Assembly: GCF_023856365.1 (NCBI RefSeq)
Contig: NC_064535.1
Location: 9,568,363 to 9,632,362, forward strand
Source of the DNA: Brienomyrus brachyistius
Lineage: Eukaryota; Chordata; Actinopteri; Osteoglossiformes; Mormyridae
Direction of reading: 5' to 3'
DNA length: 64,000 bases
Positions 46,831 through 58,765 of the stretch are shown piece after piece. The translations under genes and the position numbers were made by a program. The number at the start of each line of letters is the position of its first letter. Positions within the stretch are counted from its first letter, which is position 1. The notes under the pieces were generated by a model. The model saw nothing but the letters and a program-made list of their open reading frames with translations. It ran no database searches and had not been told where the DNA came from.

Positions 46831-47449
46831 AAAATGAGCCTGTTCTTAATTTTTAAAGAGGCACTTCTCCGTTTTTTTCCCAATTTTTTTTTGTTTGTTT
46901 GTTTGGGGAATGGAACAAAATAAAAATCACAAATAAGTTTTGTTTTTTGTTTTTTTTCCAATAAAATGTAAACAGTGAATGGTGTAATTTTCTCCCTGTC
47001 TGGTTTGACCTTTTTCTGAATGCTGAAAAGGACAGCAGTGACTCAATTTAGGGGAGCAGGGAGCCACAACATCAGCGACAGCAGACTGTCTGCCTCCTGT
47101 CTGCGGATTTAAGTCGGTGTTGTGGGGTAATGTGGCGACCGAGGCGGCCTAGTGGGACACAGCATCAGAGGTAAGATGTCATGTCCATCCGCTGGCTACC
47201 AATTAAATGTGGCACCTCAAGCAGATCAGTTTAATTCCAGCCAAGGTTTTTATTTTTTCTATCCCCTCACAAACCCCCCAACTCCTTGTCTTACCCAGGC
47301 TGCAAGGAAGTGTGGCATTACCCTCAATGCCTGGCCTGTTTAATGTGAAGCCCTTGAGATGACTTTGTTCTGACCCGGGCTCTCATTATCCCTTCCGGAG
47401 GTAGAACGCGGCGGTCGCCAAAGATGCTCTAAAGAAACGAAATACCGTA
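46831..47449. other. Noncoding spacer with T runs
   Basis: T-rich runs (46872-46905, 46940-46960) and unremarkable sequence. The 63-codon plus frame at 47152-47343 has no motif. Confidence 0.4.
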
Positions 47450-47640
47450 ATAAAACAGTACTTGAAATATCAACATCCCAGGTCTAATTAGCGTCAGGCT
47501 AATGGGCCCTAATTGCGTGTCTGAAATGCAGCAGTTGAGTTCTTTCTAGTGTAACTTGACTACACTGATTAATGGAGTTGGAGCCGCAAACTAAAATGCA
47601 GTTAATTTATTGTAAGATCTATTAGCTGCACAAAAAAGGG
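47450..47640. other. Candidate conserved noncoding element
   Basis: Three closely spaced TAAT cores occur within 30 bases: CTAATTAGCG, GCTAATGG and CCTAATTGCG, with TAATTA at 47485-47490. GATTAATGG and GTTAATTTA follow. No repeats. Clustered homeodomain sites are common in developmental enhancers. Confidence 0.38.
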
Positions 47641-49179
47641 TGGGGGGCAGGAATTACTAGCCTCTTGTTGCCGGAGATACATTTCATCTATGAGTCAGTG
47701 CGGATTCCGTACAGATTAAGCTTGTTAATTTTACTTACCGCCGACATTCTTTTCCACATTGTGTCCAAGCGCAAACCGTGCTCTCCCCCCCCCCCCCCCC
47801 CCCAAAACTGAAATGGACAGGTAAAGGGAGGGGTGGAACTGAAAAGGAGCGGGAGCTGGACCACAGTTGCATTAACTACTCTGTGCTTTTAATTCATCTA
47901 ATTGCAGAGGGGGTGGGGGTAAGGGGTGGGGGGGGGCATCATTTTATATCTGTGCCTAGCAGCTTGTGCCGAGGTGATGCCTGGTCTGAGCTTTTATACA
48001 TTTCTGTTCTTTTATTAAGTCCCTTTTATTCAGGAAAAAAGGTTAGAGCCATTTTCAGCAACGTGCGAGACAAAACATTTTCAATAAGGACACAATATAC
48101 TTGTTTAAATTACCTTTTTAGCCATGTGGAAAACCATTAGGCTTGGTGCTTCTACGGTTTTTTTTTTCTCTTTCCTTCTGCCTTGCCTTTGTAATGGTTT
48201 ACCCTTCATAACAGCTTTTATCAAATTTTGTTATTAATCCATTAGATGGTGATATTTGTTTGGGCTAATTTTGTGTTTCATTGCACATTTCACGTATTGA
48301 AAGTGCCGTAAAAAAGTTTCAGTATTCAGACTAATGTGCTTTCAATTTCAGTGTTATCTACATTTAACTGGTTTAGACGGCATGTGTATTGAGAAATGTG
48401 TTTTTAATCTTGGCCTCATTAACTTGCCAGTTGACTGGATGAAAAAGTGGCAGAAAAGCACACTCTATTTGTGGCTTCTGCCTTCGTATATCTTTTTTTT
48501 CTCTATCCAGAAAACTGAAGCACAGTGAGTGTGCTTCAAACAGACAATTTGTATTTTCTATTATCATCCACTGAATGTGAAATATGGTTTTCTTTTGTGT
48601 GGTTATTTTGAAAAGAATTAACCTGTGTTACTCTTTATATAGTATGCTGATCTCTGTCATTTCTCTAAGGTGATATATTGAGGTAGGATAAGCAATGTTG
48701 CCTATTTTAATATGATCACTTATTGAACAAAGCTACAACCTTTCTACTAACCTATGAAAGGCAAAACTACAAAATCCTAATAGGTACTGAATTCTGCTAT
48801 ATCTGTCTTTTTGTGTTAATGGTTGCTTTCGTATTTGTGTGTGTGCGGAAATGTTTGACTATATACTTTCACTTGGTTTTGTGTTCTTGTGTTGCTTTAT
48901 CTATTAATCGAAGGCAATCAAATGATTTTCTGTGCAGTCACTGCAATAAAACATAGTCAGAACTTGCACATGTTTAAATGATTTGAATTGCTTTAAATTG
49001 CATTTAGAAGTCATTAAGGTATTTCATTTGATTATTTGAGCAGTTGCTTGGTTTTATTGGACATGCTAAAAGTATGCGCGTTATTCGTCAGAATGCACTC
49101 AAGGGATTCTTATTAGAGATCAGTCGCAACAAAATGGAAGGATTTAATTTCTTGAGGCAAAACATTTATGTCTGCTTGC
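47641..49179. other. Noncoding stretch with C19 tract
   Basis: A C19 run at 47785-47803 sits at the start of a 120-codon plus frame (47778-48140). That frame begins in polyproline and has no domain, so it is discounted. The rest is AT-rich and unremarkable. Confidence 0.4.
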
Positions 49180-49640
49180 AGAATTAACTAAAATTGCTAT
49201 AATTTTTGGATTTCTGTAATTGGGAAATGGTTCTTCAGAAGAGGCTATGATTGGTGTAATTGGCCGCTGAGCACGTATGGCAAGCCGCTGAGAAAGTGAA
49301 ATACTGTGCAGATAATTGCGTATTACTTGAGCCCCCTAAATGCAAAGCAGGCTCTGAAAAGACTGGGACGTCAAAATTATAAGGGTCGGTAATAAGCTGG
49401 CGAATGAGATTCCGTGGTTGTGTACTTGTGTTTTGGAAGTGGAGGGGAGAAAACCTGGCAAGATGCTATTTTGGAATGGATAGCGGCACTGAGCAGATGG
49501 GTACAGCCACCACACTGCCTGTCCTGTTGATTCCACAATATCAATTTATAAAGAGCTTTGGGGCATTAGTTATTCTGGAGCACCTCACTAGCCTGTTGCA
49601 GATTTATTTATAATCTCGCACATTGCTTTGGTTGTTAATG
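49180..49640. other. Candidate conserved noncoding block
   Basis: A repeat-free block of mixed composition with GTAATTGG, GATAATTGCG and GCATTAGTTATT words, then TTTATTTATAATCTCGC. Short frames on both strands overlap here (49336-49613) with no motifs. Confidence 0.33.
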
Positions 49641-49760
49641 GGCAAAATGAATATGCCTATAAGTAATGTATTTTAACCTACCTTATTTGACCGCCAATAT
49701 TTACCGGTCTCCCTGATATACCTGGCAGAATTGATACTGGATTTTAATATTACTGTAAAC

Positions 49761-49848
49761 AACTGGAAAACTAAAGTTTATGATGCCATATAAATACAGC
49801 CGAGTGGCATCTATATACACTGTATATATATACTGCAGTTTTCCAGTT
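49761..49848. repeat. Imperfect hairpin with nested stems
   Basis: The outer stem, AACTGGAAAACT (49761-49772) and AGTTTTCCAGTT (49837-49848), is a perfect 12 bp. An inner stem, GATGCC (49782-49787) and GGCATC (49806-49811), is a perfect 6 bp. The size is compatible with a small MITE relic or a folded RNA, but the loop is too irregular for a standard microRNA precursor. Confidence 0.7.
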
Positions 49849-50159
49849 TAAATGTTTTCAATTATGTTGTTATAAAGCACCATGTACCTCACAAAGCTAA
49901 TTTTTTTCCATTGAAAAAGGTGGATACATCACAGAAGGAATTCAGCACATTAGATGTATTTCTGGCAAGCATCTCGACATGAGATTTTAGCTGTGATCAC
50001 ACACCCATAATGAAGCTGACAGCCCTTATGTACACAGCTGCCGTTGCTCGAACCAATCAGCTACAGTTTTGCCGTTTATCCACCTGCTGTTTATAGATTT
50101 CTAGAGTCATATCCCTTCTATTATCAAACAGTTAATATTGTTTCCTTTATTACATCAGC

Positions 50160-50520
50160 ATATACCTCCATTGGCTCCTGGAGTTCCAGGGCATTTAATT
50201 AGACTGGGGAGCAATGGGGAGAGCAGAAAGCAAATGGACTGGTCCTAATGGGGAATTTTTCTGGCACTTCAGCCCCTTCTTTTAGGAAGGGCATTTGGGG
50301 GGCGGTGCTATTAGAAACAGTCACATAATGCAAACCATGTTGAGGAACCCGACGCCATACTTGTTTTAGCCAGCGGACATTATAAGCTACCAATAGAGAT
50401 AAAGGAAAAATCAATGGAGTTCATTAAAACAGCAGACAGTCGTTAGCCTCTGCATGGCTTAATTACAGTTTCAGTAGCATTTGCTTTAATTGGAAGGAAT
50501 AAAAGGAGTGAAGTGGAGTG
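50160..50520. other. Candidate conserved noncoding element
   Basis: TAATTA at 50196-50201 and 50460-50465, CTTTAATTGG near 50490, and a GC-richer core without repeats. Its texture resembles the other candidate enhancers here. Confidence 0.36.
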
Positions 50521-51282
50521 AATGGATGAATTAGCATATCTATCAGTGCACTACATCAGCGCTGGCCTCTGCCATACTTTATGCATTCAGAAGGGCACTT
50601 ATTGTTTCAGGGGTCTGGAGAAGGCAGTGCTGGAAATATGGGGAGGCAATTTTCAAATCATCATCTTGCAGCTTGGCGCAATTCAGACGAGATGCTTTAT
50701 CCTGTTTTTGTTTAATTGGATGGTATAGAATGACTCATGTTGTGCTTTAGAAGGTACAGATGGCTGTACTGTTATGTCATGGGTATTGATTAAGCATATT
50801 GTTCACAAATTTAGTTTTAAATACAATTATTGATACAGCAGTGATGATATTTATAGAAATAGTGTATAGTTTACTGTTTCTGAAATATATTTGGTTTTGT
50901 GAATACCTACAGAACTTTTCTTGTAGTTATTATTTTCAAAATATGTTAGATAAAAAGGTAATATAGCTATTTTTATTTAAAATAAATATGATATTGAATT
51001 TGTCTTTCAAATTATATGTAAGGTTATGAATTAATTTTGTCTCCATGAATAATTAATACATGTCTGAATTCCTCTGGTTTCCGATCCCCTCTGACCATCA
51101 CATGATTAGAATTTTTATCACTGGATAATACATGGAAAACTGTACAGTGGATTTTTGTGAAGCTTGCCTGTATGTTTCCGTTTAAAAAGTAGTGTCTATA
51201 ATGTTTACCTTCTTAGAACAAAAGGAAAGAATTCATACTTCATGAATTTTCTATAACTACTCCTACTAACCAAATTCAGGGT
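50521..51282. other. AT-rich spacer
   Basis: No gene or transposon was recognised. Confidence 0.4.
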
Positions 51283-51530
51283 CATGGGGGTCGGGATCCT
51301 ACGGGCGCAAGGCAGGGACAGCCCTACAGACAATTTGGTAAGTCAAATTAACCTCAGCATGTCTTTGCACTGTGGGGGGAAACAGGAGTACAAAGAGGAA
51401 ACCCCACGACGACATGGGGAGAACATGCAAACTCCACACACATGGAGCTAAGGTGGAAACTCAAAAATCCCGGGTCCCAAAGGTGTGAGGTGACAGGGCT
51501 AACAACTGCACCACCGTGCCACCCGACTCT
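51283..51530 (-). mobile_element. Teleost tRNA-like dispersed repeat, minus strand
   Basis: The reverse complement reads GTGGCACGGTGGTGCAGTTG, TTAGCCCTGTCACC, GGACCCGGGATTTTTGAG, GAGTTTGCATGTTCTCCCCA, TGTCGTCGTGGGGTTTCC, AAAGACATGCTGAGGTTAAT and CCCTGCCTTGCGCCCG. The head and body are well kept. The GGAT tail is absent. Confidence 0.78.
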
Positions 51531-54260
51531 GAATTCATAAATCGCAATTTAATGAAAAATAAAAGGACGGCATAAACCACAGATTTATGGCTGACTGTCA
51601 GAATGCAATGGTCTGTCTTAAGCAAACCAGAAAAGACTGGCTTCATGGTTATGGTGCTTGACAGATTACAACAAGATGAACACAGCTACAATGACAGTGG
51701 AACCAGGGCTCAAAAGAAAAGCAATCTTCTTCTTTCAAATAATGTCTTGAAATTCTATCAAATGTATCAATCAAAGCATGTTGTTTTTCTTAACAAGAAG
51801 AGAGCCCACATGTGCTTCAGTGGCAGAAAAGCTTGATTTATAATTTGTAGCATTACCATCTGTTGTAGTTACTTGAAATTACAGATAAACCAGTTAGTAA
51901 ACACTTTGCCCATTGTCTGTTTTGATAATCACCCATAATAACATCCAGCATCAATATGGTCTTTAAACCTGATTTAGGAGTTAATGGAATAAGAGGGAGG
52001 CAGTCAGTATATGCACTAGGGTAATGTCATTAGGAATGTTTGTGAAGACCAAATTAAATCAGTCGTAAATTGTGCTCTCAAGTCAGGCTGAAAACCAGCC
52101 TCATTCAAGAGAGGGAGATTCATATTTTAACCTCTTGCAGAAAATGCACTTAAACAGATTAAAATAAAATAGAGACTACATGGATGGATGCAAATGGTAA
52201 TTGCTACAGCTCTAATGGCTTCCTGTTAGCTATGTAAGGCTGTAGGCAGAGCTATTTTAAAGTTAACCAGTGATTGAGGTCATAGCTTTGGCAATCTGGT
52301 GATTAAACTGAACTGTACATGTCACCAAATAGCAGATTATCCTAATGGGGTTGTACCACAAAGGAGCTACCTGCATTTTGGAGGGTCAGATTCCTTACAC
52401 CCTTCCGTGGGGAGTGCAGTGCACATACAGGGCTGGACAGCTACCAGGAAGCCAGACGGAAAACTGCGTCGATCTGAACGAGTGAAACCGTCAGGCAGAA
52501 ACCTTTGCTGCCATAGCGAGCTGTAAACAAACCGCAAATCATATTTGTCCCACGGAGAGCAGAAATGAAAGTGGCATACAGTCATTACATTCACATTCAG
52601 CTGCAAAGGGCTTCCCAGGTTCATTGTCCCATTTAGTGTCTGCTCTTACAAGCTCGACCCTCGCACCGACAGTCGTCCGCACTGGAAACCCCACCTGTCA
52701 CTCTTTGGCTTTTATTTGCCTTCACATCATGAGGGTCTTCATTCCCATCTCTGCTTTACGTCCTCGATGTCCTCTGATGTGCAGCAAGTCAGCTCAATAT
52801 CATGGAAATTTTAAAGAACGCTTTGTATTATTTTCAGTGTTAAATGGACTCGTTGGTAACTAAAACCTGCTTAATATCCTACGTTTTTTTGAGAGGTAAT
52901 GGTTACCTTAATAAGGTTAGCGTCTTTCAGTTTTCCCCTCTCCTGAATCTTCCAGTAAATAAAGGTCTCTTTTATCTCTGCTAACGCAGCTCGAGGGACA
53001 GATTTGATTATGTTCAGGGGTTTCTGCTTCACACAAGGGAGATGAACTGTTGGTTACTGGCCCCGGACTGAGATGTGAGCACCTAGTACATGTACTTATG
53101 TCCCTGTAATCAGATGATTGTACTAAGTCAAGGAGAGATTTTCATTGTTAATCACTGACAGCCAGGGGAATGAGCTGCTTTTTAGCATCAGTTTGTCTGC
53201 CCCTGGTGATAGGTGACTTAACAAAGTGTGTGTGCTGGGCAGGTTGATGGAGGGGGGGGGGGTGCCATTGCGTTGGTGTGGGTTTACATGTCGTCCAAGT
53301 TTGCCCCGAAACCCAGCACCCTTTCGCTCCAGGTAAAACTCCTGCGCGCCCATATTCACGCATTGTGTAAACGAACAAGGAAAAATCGGTGTGGATTGAA
53401 TGGCAAACATGCAGGTGATGACATGTCTTGCCCAAAACAGAAAGTATGTGTCATTAGTCGCTCGTCATTTGGAGAGCTATCGGCGTCATAAATTCACACT
53501 CCTGGCATCTTCTGAGACCGCCTGTAATTCTGAATCCTTTTACAAAAGACATATCTGGTGACATTGAAGGTGTTTAAAAGGTCATATCTGCATGTTAGTT
53601 TATTAGTTTCCAAAAATTAAAAAGGCTGCAGAGGAAGAAATAATGAGCGCATGAGTGTGTTTTAATTAATTGAAAATATTTGTCAAGATTTTTAATTCTC
53701 TTTGGTTATTGGTGCACTGTGCTACAGGCTGGCCAATAAAGTGCCTCGACTTACGTAAGAGGATGTTAGCCTGAAGCAGGAAGGTCAACAGATGAGAAAA
53801 GGGCTTTTCACTGCTGGCTCAGAACGCTAAGGGCTGATGTCACAAAGACATTCCGTGACACAAAATGGCTTTCAGACGAGGTGGTAGTGTGACTCCAAGG
53901 GCAGGTCAAGCCTGGGGCAGAATACGGCTGAGTGTGAATCGATGTGCTCTTCACCCGTCAACAGAAACACTTACATACATAAGTAGACTTCCATTTTTAT
54001 CTGCGGGTATTAATTCAATTAAAAACTCCTCACACCATATCAATAAAACCGAGGCATATGAAAGAATCTGGAGATGATGAACACCATTAGCTTCTTTATA
54101 AAAGCAGATGCATATTTATTTTTGCACACATTTTCCCAAAATTTGTCCCGAAACACAAAAGGTAAACCTTTAAACACAAACATGTCGTTACAAAATCTCA
54201 TCAGCTCACTCCGTAAAAAATGCGCACAAGAAGAAATGAAACTGAATTTCAATATTAGCA
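51531..54260. other. Noncoding stretch
   Basis: No gene was recognised. An octamer ATGCAAAT lies at 52188-52195. A G-run near 53251-53262 lies inside overlapping frames on both strands (53123-53491) that have no domain. Confidence 0.4.
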
Positions 54261-54268
54261 CATATAAA

Positions 54269-54591
54269 CAGGGACGGATTACGGACCGGACCAGCAGGGG
54301 CCGCTGCCCAGGGGCCCTTGGGGTGCAGGGGGCCCGTGGGGCCCCTAGCCCAAAACAATTTGCAACGCTTATCAACAATGTATTTTCATTTGTCTATTTT
54401 AGAGGGCCTACATTCTTCGATCCTCTGCCTATAAGGGCTCCTGACCCTATAGGGAGGGCGTTTGGCTGCCAAGGGCCCTTGAATTGTGGTGGTTGTGGTG
54501 ATGGTGCTGGTGGTGGTGGTGGTGGTGGTGGTGGGGGGGGCCCTCACGAACGTTTTGCCCAGGGGCCCACACAACCCATAATCCATCCCTG
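54269..54591. mobile_element. hAT-type MITE with perfect 8-bp target-site duplication
   Basis: The tips are inverted repeats: CAGGGACGGATTACGG at the left and CCATAATCCATCCCTG at the right. CCAGGGGCCC occurs just inside both ends. The flanks CATATAAA (54261-54268) and CATATAAA (54592-54599) are identical, the 8-bp duplication expected of hAT insertion. The interior is GC-rich with a (GGT)n run near 54503-54533. The 174-codon frame spanning it is a composition artefact, because no transposase motif appears. Confidence 0.92.
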
Positions 54592-54599
54592 CATATAAA

Positions 54600-56266
54600 T
54601 AGACAGGTGTGCAATATTAAAATTTGGAATTGTGATATATTTAACAGCAAGGGCTGCAGTTCCAGTGATTCATAGGCATCTTTCACGTTCACTGTGACCT
54701 TACAGTGGAGAAGTAGCTCAGGAACACTTGGATAGTAGTTCCTTGGATGGCAGAGGGTTAAAAAACGGGCAAATTTTCCCTGATGCATAAATACCCTGCA
54801 CAAGAGGCATTATGACTCAACTGCTTTTGGGATTTTAACTAATGACCTACAGGTTTTAAATCGGTGCCCTAAATAGCTGTGATCCATGCCCTTGTAAATA
54901 CCTGTGTACACATAGCCCTACACTTTTGTTCATATTAACTTTTCGTCGAAGTACCCTGAATATTTCACATTCTGTAACTATTTGCAGAAGCATTCTGAAA
55001 CATGTATTTGTTAAAAATCTATGTGCCAAGAGTGTAGCAGATGCTCCCCTGCTAGCACTGCAAACCAGCACCGCGGTAATCACAAAATCCAGTTTCTTTA
55101 CCAGTGTATCACCAGTTGCTGAGCAATTGTAATGCAAATCAAAGGTTTGTGGGAAATGGTTTTATAACAACCTTCAGATTGGCAATCACCTGGTACATTG
55201 CATCTTCTCGACAAAAGAGGCATTAGCTGTGTGCAAACACACATTCAAAAACCACATAAATTAGGCATCATTATTCACTTAATAGCTGCTAAAGGGCCTA
55301 AGCTGGAGGCGCAAAAGATCGCCGCAATATTTTTTTAAAAAAGCACGAGTTACCATGGCAATCTAAGTTTGTGCCATCGATGGCTCTTATAGATGATTTC
55401 CCCAAAAGTGAGAAGGAATGCATAAGCAGACCCAGTCTGATACTAGGTGTTTGTCTTACAACAGTGCTTTATGCTGTAGTCTTTGCAGAATTCCTGGCTG
55501 GCAGGTAGGGGAGACCACACCAAACTCCCCCACATTCCTTAGTGATGTATCACTCAGAGCACTAGCTTAAAATCCGACAGCAAACCAAGGACCATTCTTG
55601 GATTTAAGTTGCAAGGAGTATTGTTGTTTGTTGTTGGAATTATTCTTTTCATCTGCGGGGAGATAGATAGGTGGCTGGTGGGGGGACGGGGGGGTGCAGG
55701 GAAGTTTATTGGAGGAATTCCCCTAAGCAGCTGATTGAACATGGCCTATTGGGTCTCAGACAGGTTGCCTTTTGTCTTCTCTCTAACCAGTAAGCCCAGT
55801 CATCTGCCAACACAAGCAGGCATACTGCGGAAACCACAGCTGCCCAAAGGTACGAAAGACTGCACTGTTTCTATAGTTAGGATGCCTCCCGACTTGCAGG
55901 ATATCTCCTTACAAGAGACTATTTAAAAATAGTTCCAGGATTCATATGAGATAAAAAGACATTCTTCTGCCTTTGGTAGTACCTGTAAAAGATCAAATAA
56001 AACGTACGATGAAGCTGTTACCTTCCTTGTTAGCGAAATCTGTTTCGTTTTGGAACACCCCGAGCATAACTATGTGAAAAATATATATATTATGAATGAG
56101 TAACATTATGAACGTTTGTGCCTCACCCCTCCATGGGGGCGGAGTCTCAGAGCTTAAAACGCCAGCGCGTTCCTCCATAGTGTACTGAGAGGTGATACTG
56201 GGGATCATTCCTGCATACCTCCGTCAGGCACTGCAGCGCCTCTTCCCAGCCTGTCACCCTCCACCG
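54600..56266. other. Noncoding stretch
   Basis: No gene was recognised. An octamer ATGCAAAT lies at 55132-55139, and a short G-rich run near 55676-55695. Confidence 0.4.
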
Positions 56267-56381
56267 CAGTGTTTCCCAACCCGGTCATGGGGGACTCACA
56301 GACGGTCCATGATTTTGCTTCTAGAGGAAGCAAAAATGTGTACTGTCTGCAGGTCCCTGAGGACCGAATTGGGTAACACTG
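56267..56381. mobile_element. Small palindromic hAT-like MITE
   Basis: It starts CAGTGTTTCCCAACCCGGTC and ends CGAATTGGGTAACACTG. The arms pair over most of the 115 bp, meeting near TTTTGCTTCT/AGAGGAAGCAAAA. The tip and size match a MITE type abundant in teleosts. A clean 8-bp flank duplication is not visible. Confidence 0.75.
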
Positions 56382-58499
56382 CACGACCACCAGCCATTAC
56401 ACGTCAGGACAGCATTTAATTCTTAAAATAAATAATACATACACCACCCATTCTTTTATTTATACTTATATTGTGAATTTTGTGCACATTATTTAGTTAT
56501 GACAATTTTCTGTTTGCACTATGTATATTTATTTGCCCTGTGTGTTGTCTCCATACTTTGCCTTCCTTTCACCCTATATGATTGCATTGGTCCACTATAT
56601 GTACTTTACTGCGGTATGCTGAAGAATTTCTGGGAACCATTAAAAAGATCTGATCTAATCAAGGAACATTTAGCTGGAACTAATTGTAATGTAGCATTAA
56701 CAAAATTCTATTACTCTGTCAAATATAACAAAAAGAACAGAAGTCATCTGGCAATTGTAATTAGTATAATAGATCGTTTACTGTACAGAATGAAATACAG
56801 CCTAAACTAAGCTTTTAGACAAAAAGTAATCAAAATACAACACAGAATAAAGTATATGCATGAATATAAGTGTATATGTTTTTTATTGATTTATTGTTTT
56901 TTTGGGCCCAAATAAAGAATATTCCTTGTCTTTGTGGACAGTCTCTTGCCAGTATGATTTTGATGTAATGCAAGCCTAGATGTAAAATTATTCCACAGAG
57001 CTTTTATACTCCATAAAAGATAGAGATGATCCCCAAAGTAAAAGGTTCAGCATGCGCTACACTGATCATATTTAAAGAGAGTACAATACAACCCGTTATG
57101 TGTGTAATACAGTCTGTGCTCACACCTGGGAAGTTGTGGTTTCAGTATATCTTGGGCCAGACAGGAATGTAATGATTCTGAGGAACAATGCTTGCCAAAT
57201 GTCCCAAGTTTGACTGCTCTTTGCTTTACGATCTGTGTTGCTGTACCCAGAGGGAGACCAAGTCTGGAAATAGGATGACATCACACGAAAAACACCCAAG
57301 CAGTTATCCTTGCTTGAGATAGGAGGAGAAATGACCAAATATTTCTTTCTGTCCACTTACCTATGTACTTTAATGGAGGTATTGAGAAAGTCATTGCCAT
57401 TTATCATATTTACTGGAAGAATCCAAAATAATCATCGGTATTTTGGTCAGTTTCAGGATTGTCATGACTGCAAGACCTCTTTCGTGATGAGGTGCTTAAT
57501 ACTGATTAAAGGGGGAAAGATTTCTAAAGGAGTAAAACCATTGTTTATTATTTGTCTGCTATTTAGGGCTTGATATAAGTATATTATTACACCATTGCTA
57601 TATAATGACAAAAATAACAGTTTATAATTTAAAGATCTAAATCAGGTAGATTCAGTATTGATTCTCATCATGTTTAGATGTTCCCTTCAATGTATGTGAT
57701 CATACTATGAAATTTTACTCATTAAGTCTTTCGTCTTTTAGCACCTAGCACTATAGTGGACATTGCTGTTATAGCGGGGGAAGGTGTGCAGCAAATTGAA
57801 ATTCTTTTTAGGTCAGAGAGAGACAGAATCTGGTGGTTTGATTTATAGTTAGTAAACAGAGCATAGCGACGACTTAGTTTTAATGTTATTCGCCCCATCT
57901 GTCTAAATCCGACTTCTTTTAGGTCTTCATTTCAACATACAAGGCAAATGACCAAAAAGTATGGGAATGCTGACAATCTGAATCCAGAAAGTATTGTAAA
58001 CAGTATGTTTTTTTTTTTGTCTTTCTGTTTTTCTCAGTTGGTTTGTTATCAAAAAATTGAATTTATGTAGGAGCACTGGCAGACCCTCCGGGCTGAAATT
58101 GTTTGTTTTCTTTCACGGGAAGCTTAATGGTGAGCACTGCGAGATATGACATGGTACGACTTAAACCCCTGAAGGCGCCTGATTCAATAGTGCCATACAG
58201 AGTGTGATTTATATCACTAACCACTGATACGCAATGTCATTCTTCTTAAGGACCTTTCACTGTGGACTCATTAATAAAAAACTGATCCAGTAAGAAAGAC
58301 CAGCTTCTACTGAAAGCTTGTCATTTGGGGGAGTTTGTATGTGTGTGTGTATTTTGTCATTATTATTATTATTATTATTATTACTTTAAATTTTCATGGA
58401 TGTGCAGTTAATTTTTCAGCTGATTCCGTTTTTACAGTGCCTAAAATATATTGTTTTATGGTATTTTAAAATGATTTAAGTTTTAAGATTTCAAAGTTA
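56382..58499. other. AT-rich noncoding stretch
   Basis: A short (TG)n then (ATT)n microsatellite lies at 58340-58383. Frames at 56499-56810 and 57310-57573 (103 and 87 codons) have no motifs. Confidence 0.4.
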
Positions 58500-58765
58500 G
58501 GGTGCGGCATGGTGGTACACTAGTTAGCACTGTTGTCTCTCTCCTCTGGGTCCAGGGTTTGATTCTCTACCATGGCTAACTGTGTGTGGAGTTTGTATGT
58601 TGTCATCGTGGGGTTTTCTCCAGGTACTCCAGTTTCCCCCCCCACAAAAAAAAATAAAAAATTCTGAGGTTAATTGGTGTTGCCAAATTGCCCGTAGGTG
58701 TGAGCATCCTGTGATGGGTTGGCGCCCCATCCTGGGTTGTTCCCTGCAACCATAAGCTCCAGGTA
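58500..58765 (+). mobile_element. Teleost tRNA-like dispersed repeat, tail missing
   Basis: It runs GCGGCATGGTGGTACACTAG, TTAGCACTGTTGTC, GGGTTTGATTCTC (B-box-like), GTGTGGAGTTTGTATG, TTCTGAGGTTAATTGGTGTT, AATTGCCCGTAGGTGTGAGC and CATCCTGGGTTGTTCCCTGC. It breaks off near CATAAGCTCCAGG, before the usual GGAT tail. Confidence 0.82.

Noticed and set aside
47778..48140. 120-codon plus-strand frame
   Set aside because: It starts in the C19 tract (polyproline) and crosses a G-rich run. No domain.
50545..50565. miR-148-like phrase TCAGTGCACTACATCAGC
   Set aside because: Mismatches follow after the first bases, and no hairpin arm was found.
53695..53720. miR-9-like phrase TCTTTGGTTATTGGTGCAC
   Set aside because: It matches only the first part of the microRNA, and no complementary arm is present nearby.
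53728..53750. AATAAAGTGCC phrase resembling the Tc1-like terminal repeat of 45591-46080
   Set aside because: The match is only about 10 bases and no transposon body is nearby.
54074..54598. 174-codon plus-strand frame, the longest in the window
   Set aside because: It covers the GC-rich hAT MITE at 54269-54591 and translates to Gly-rich repeats with no domain. The frame follows composition, not coding.
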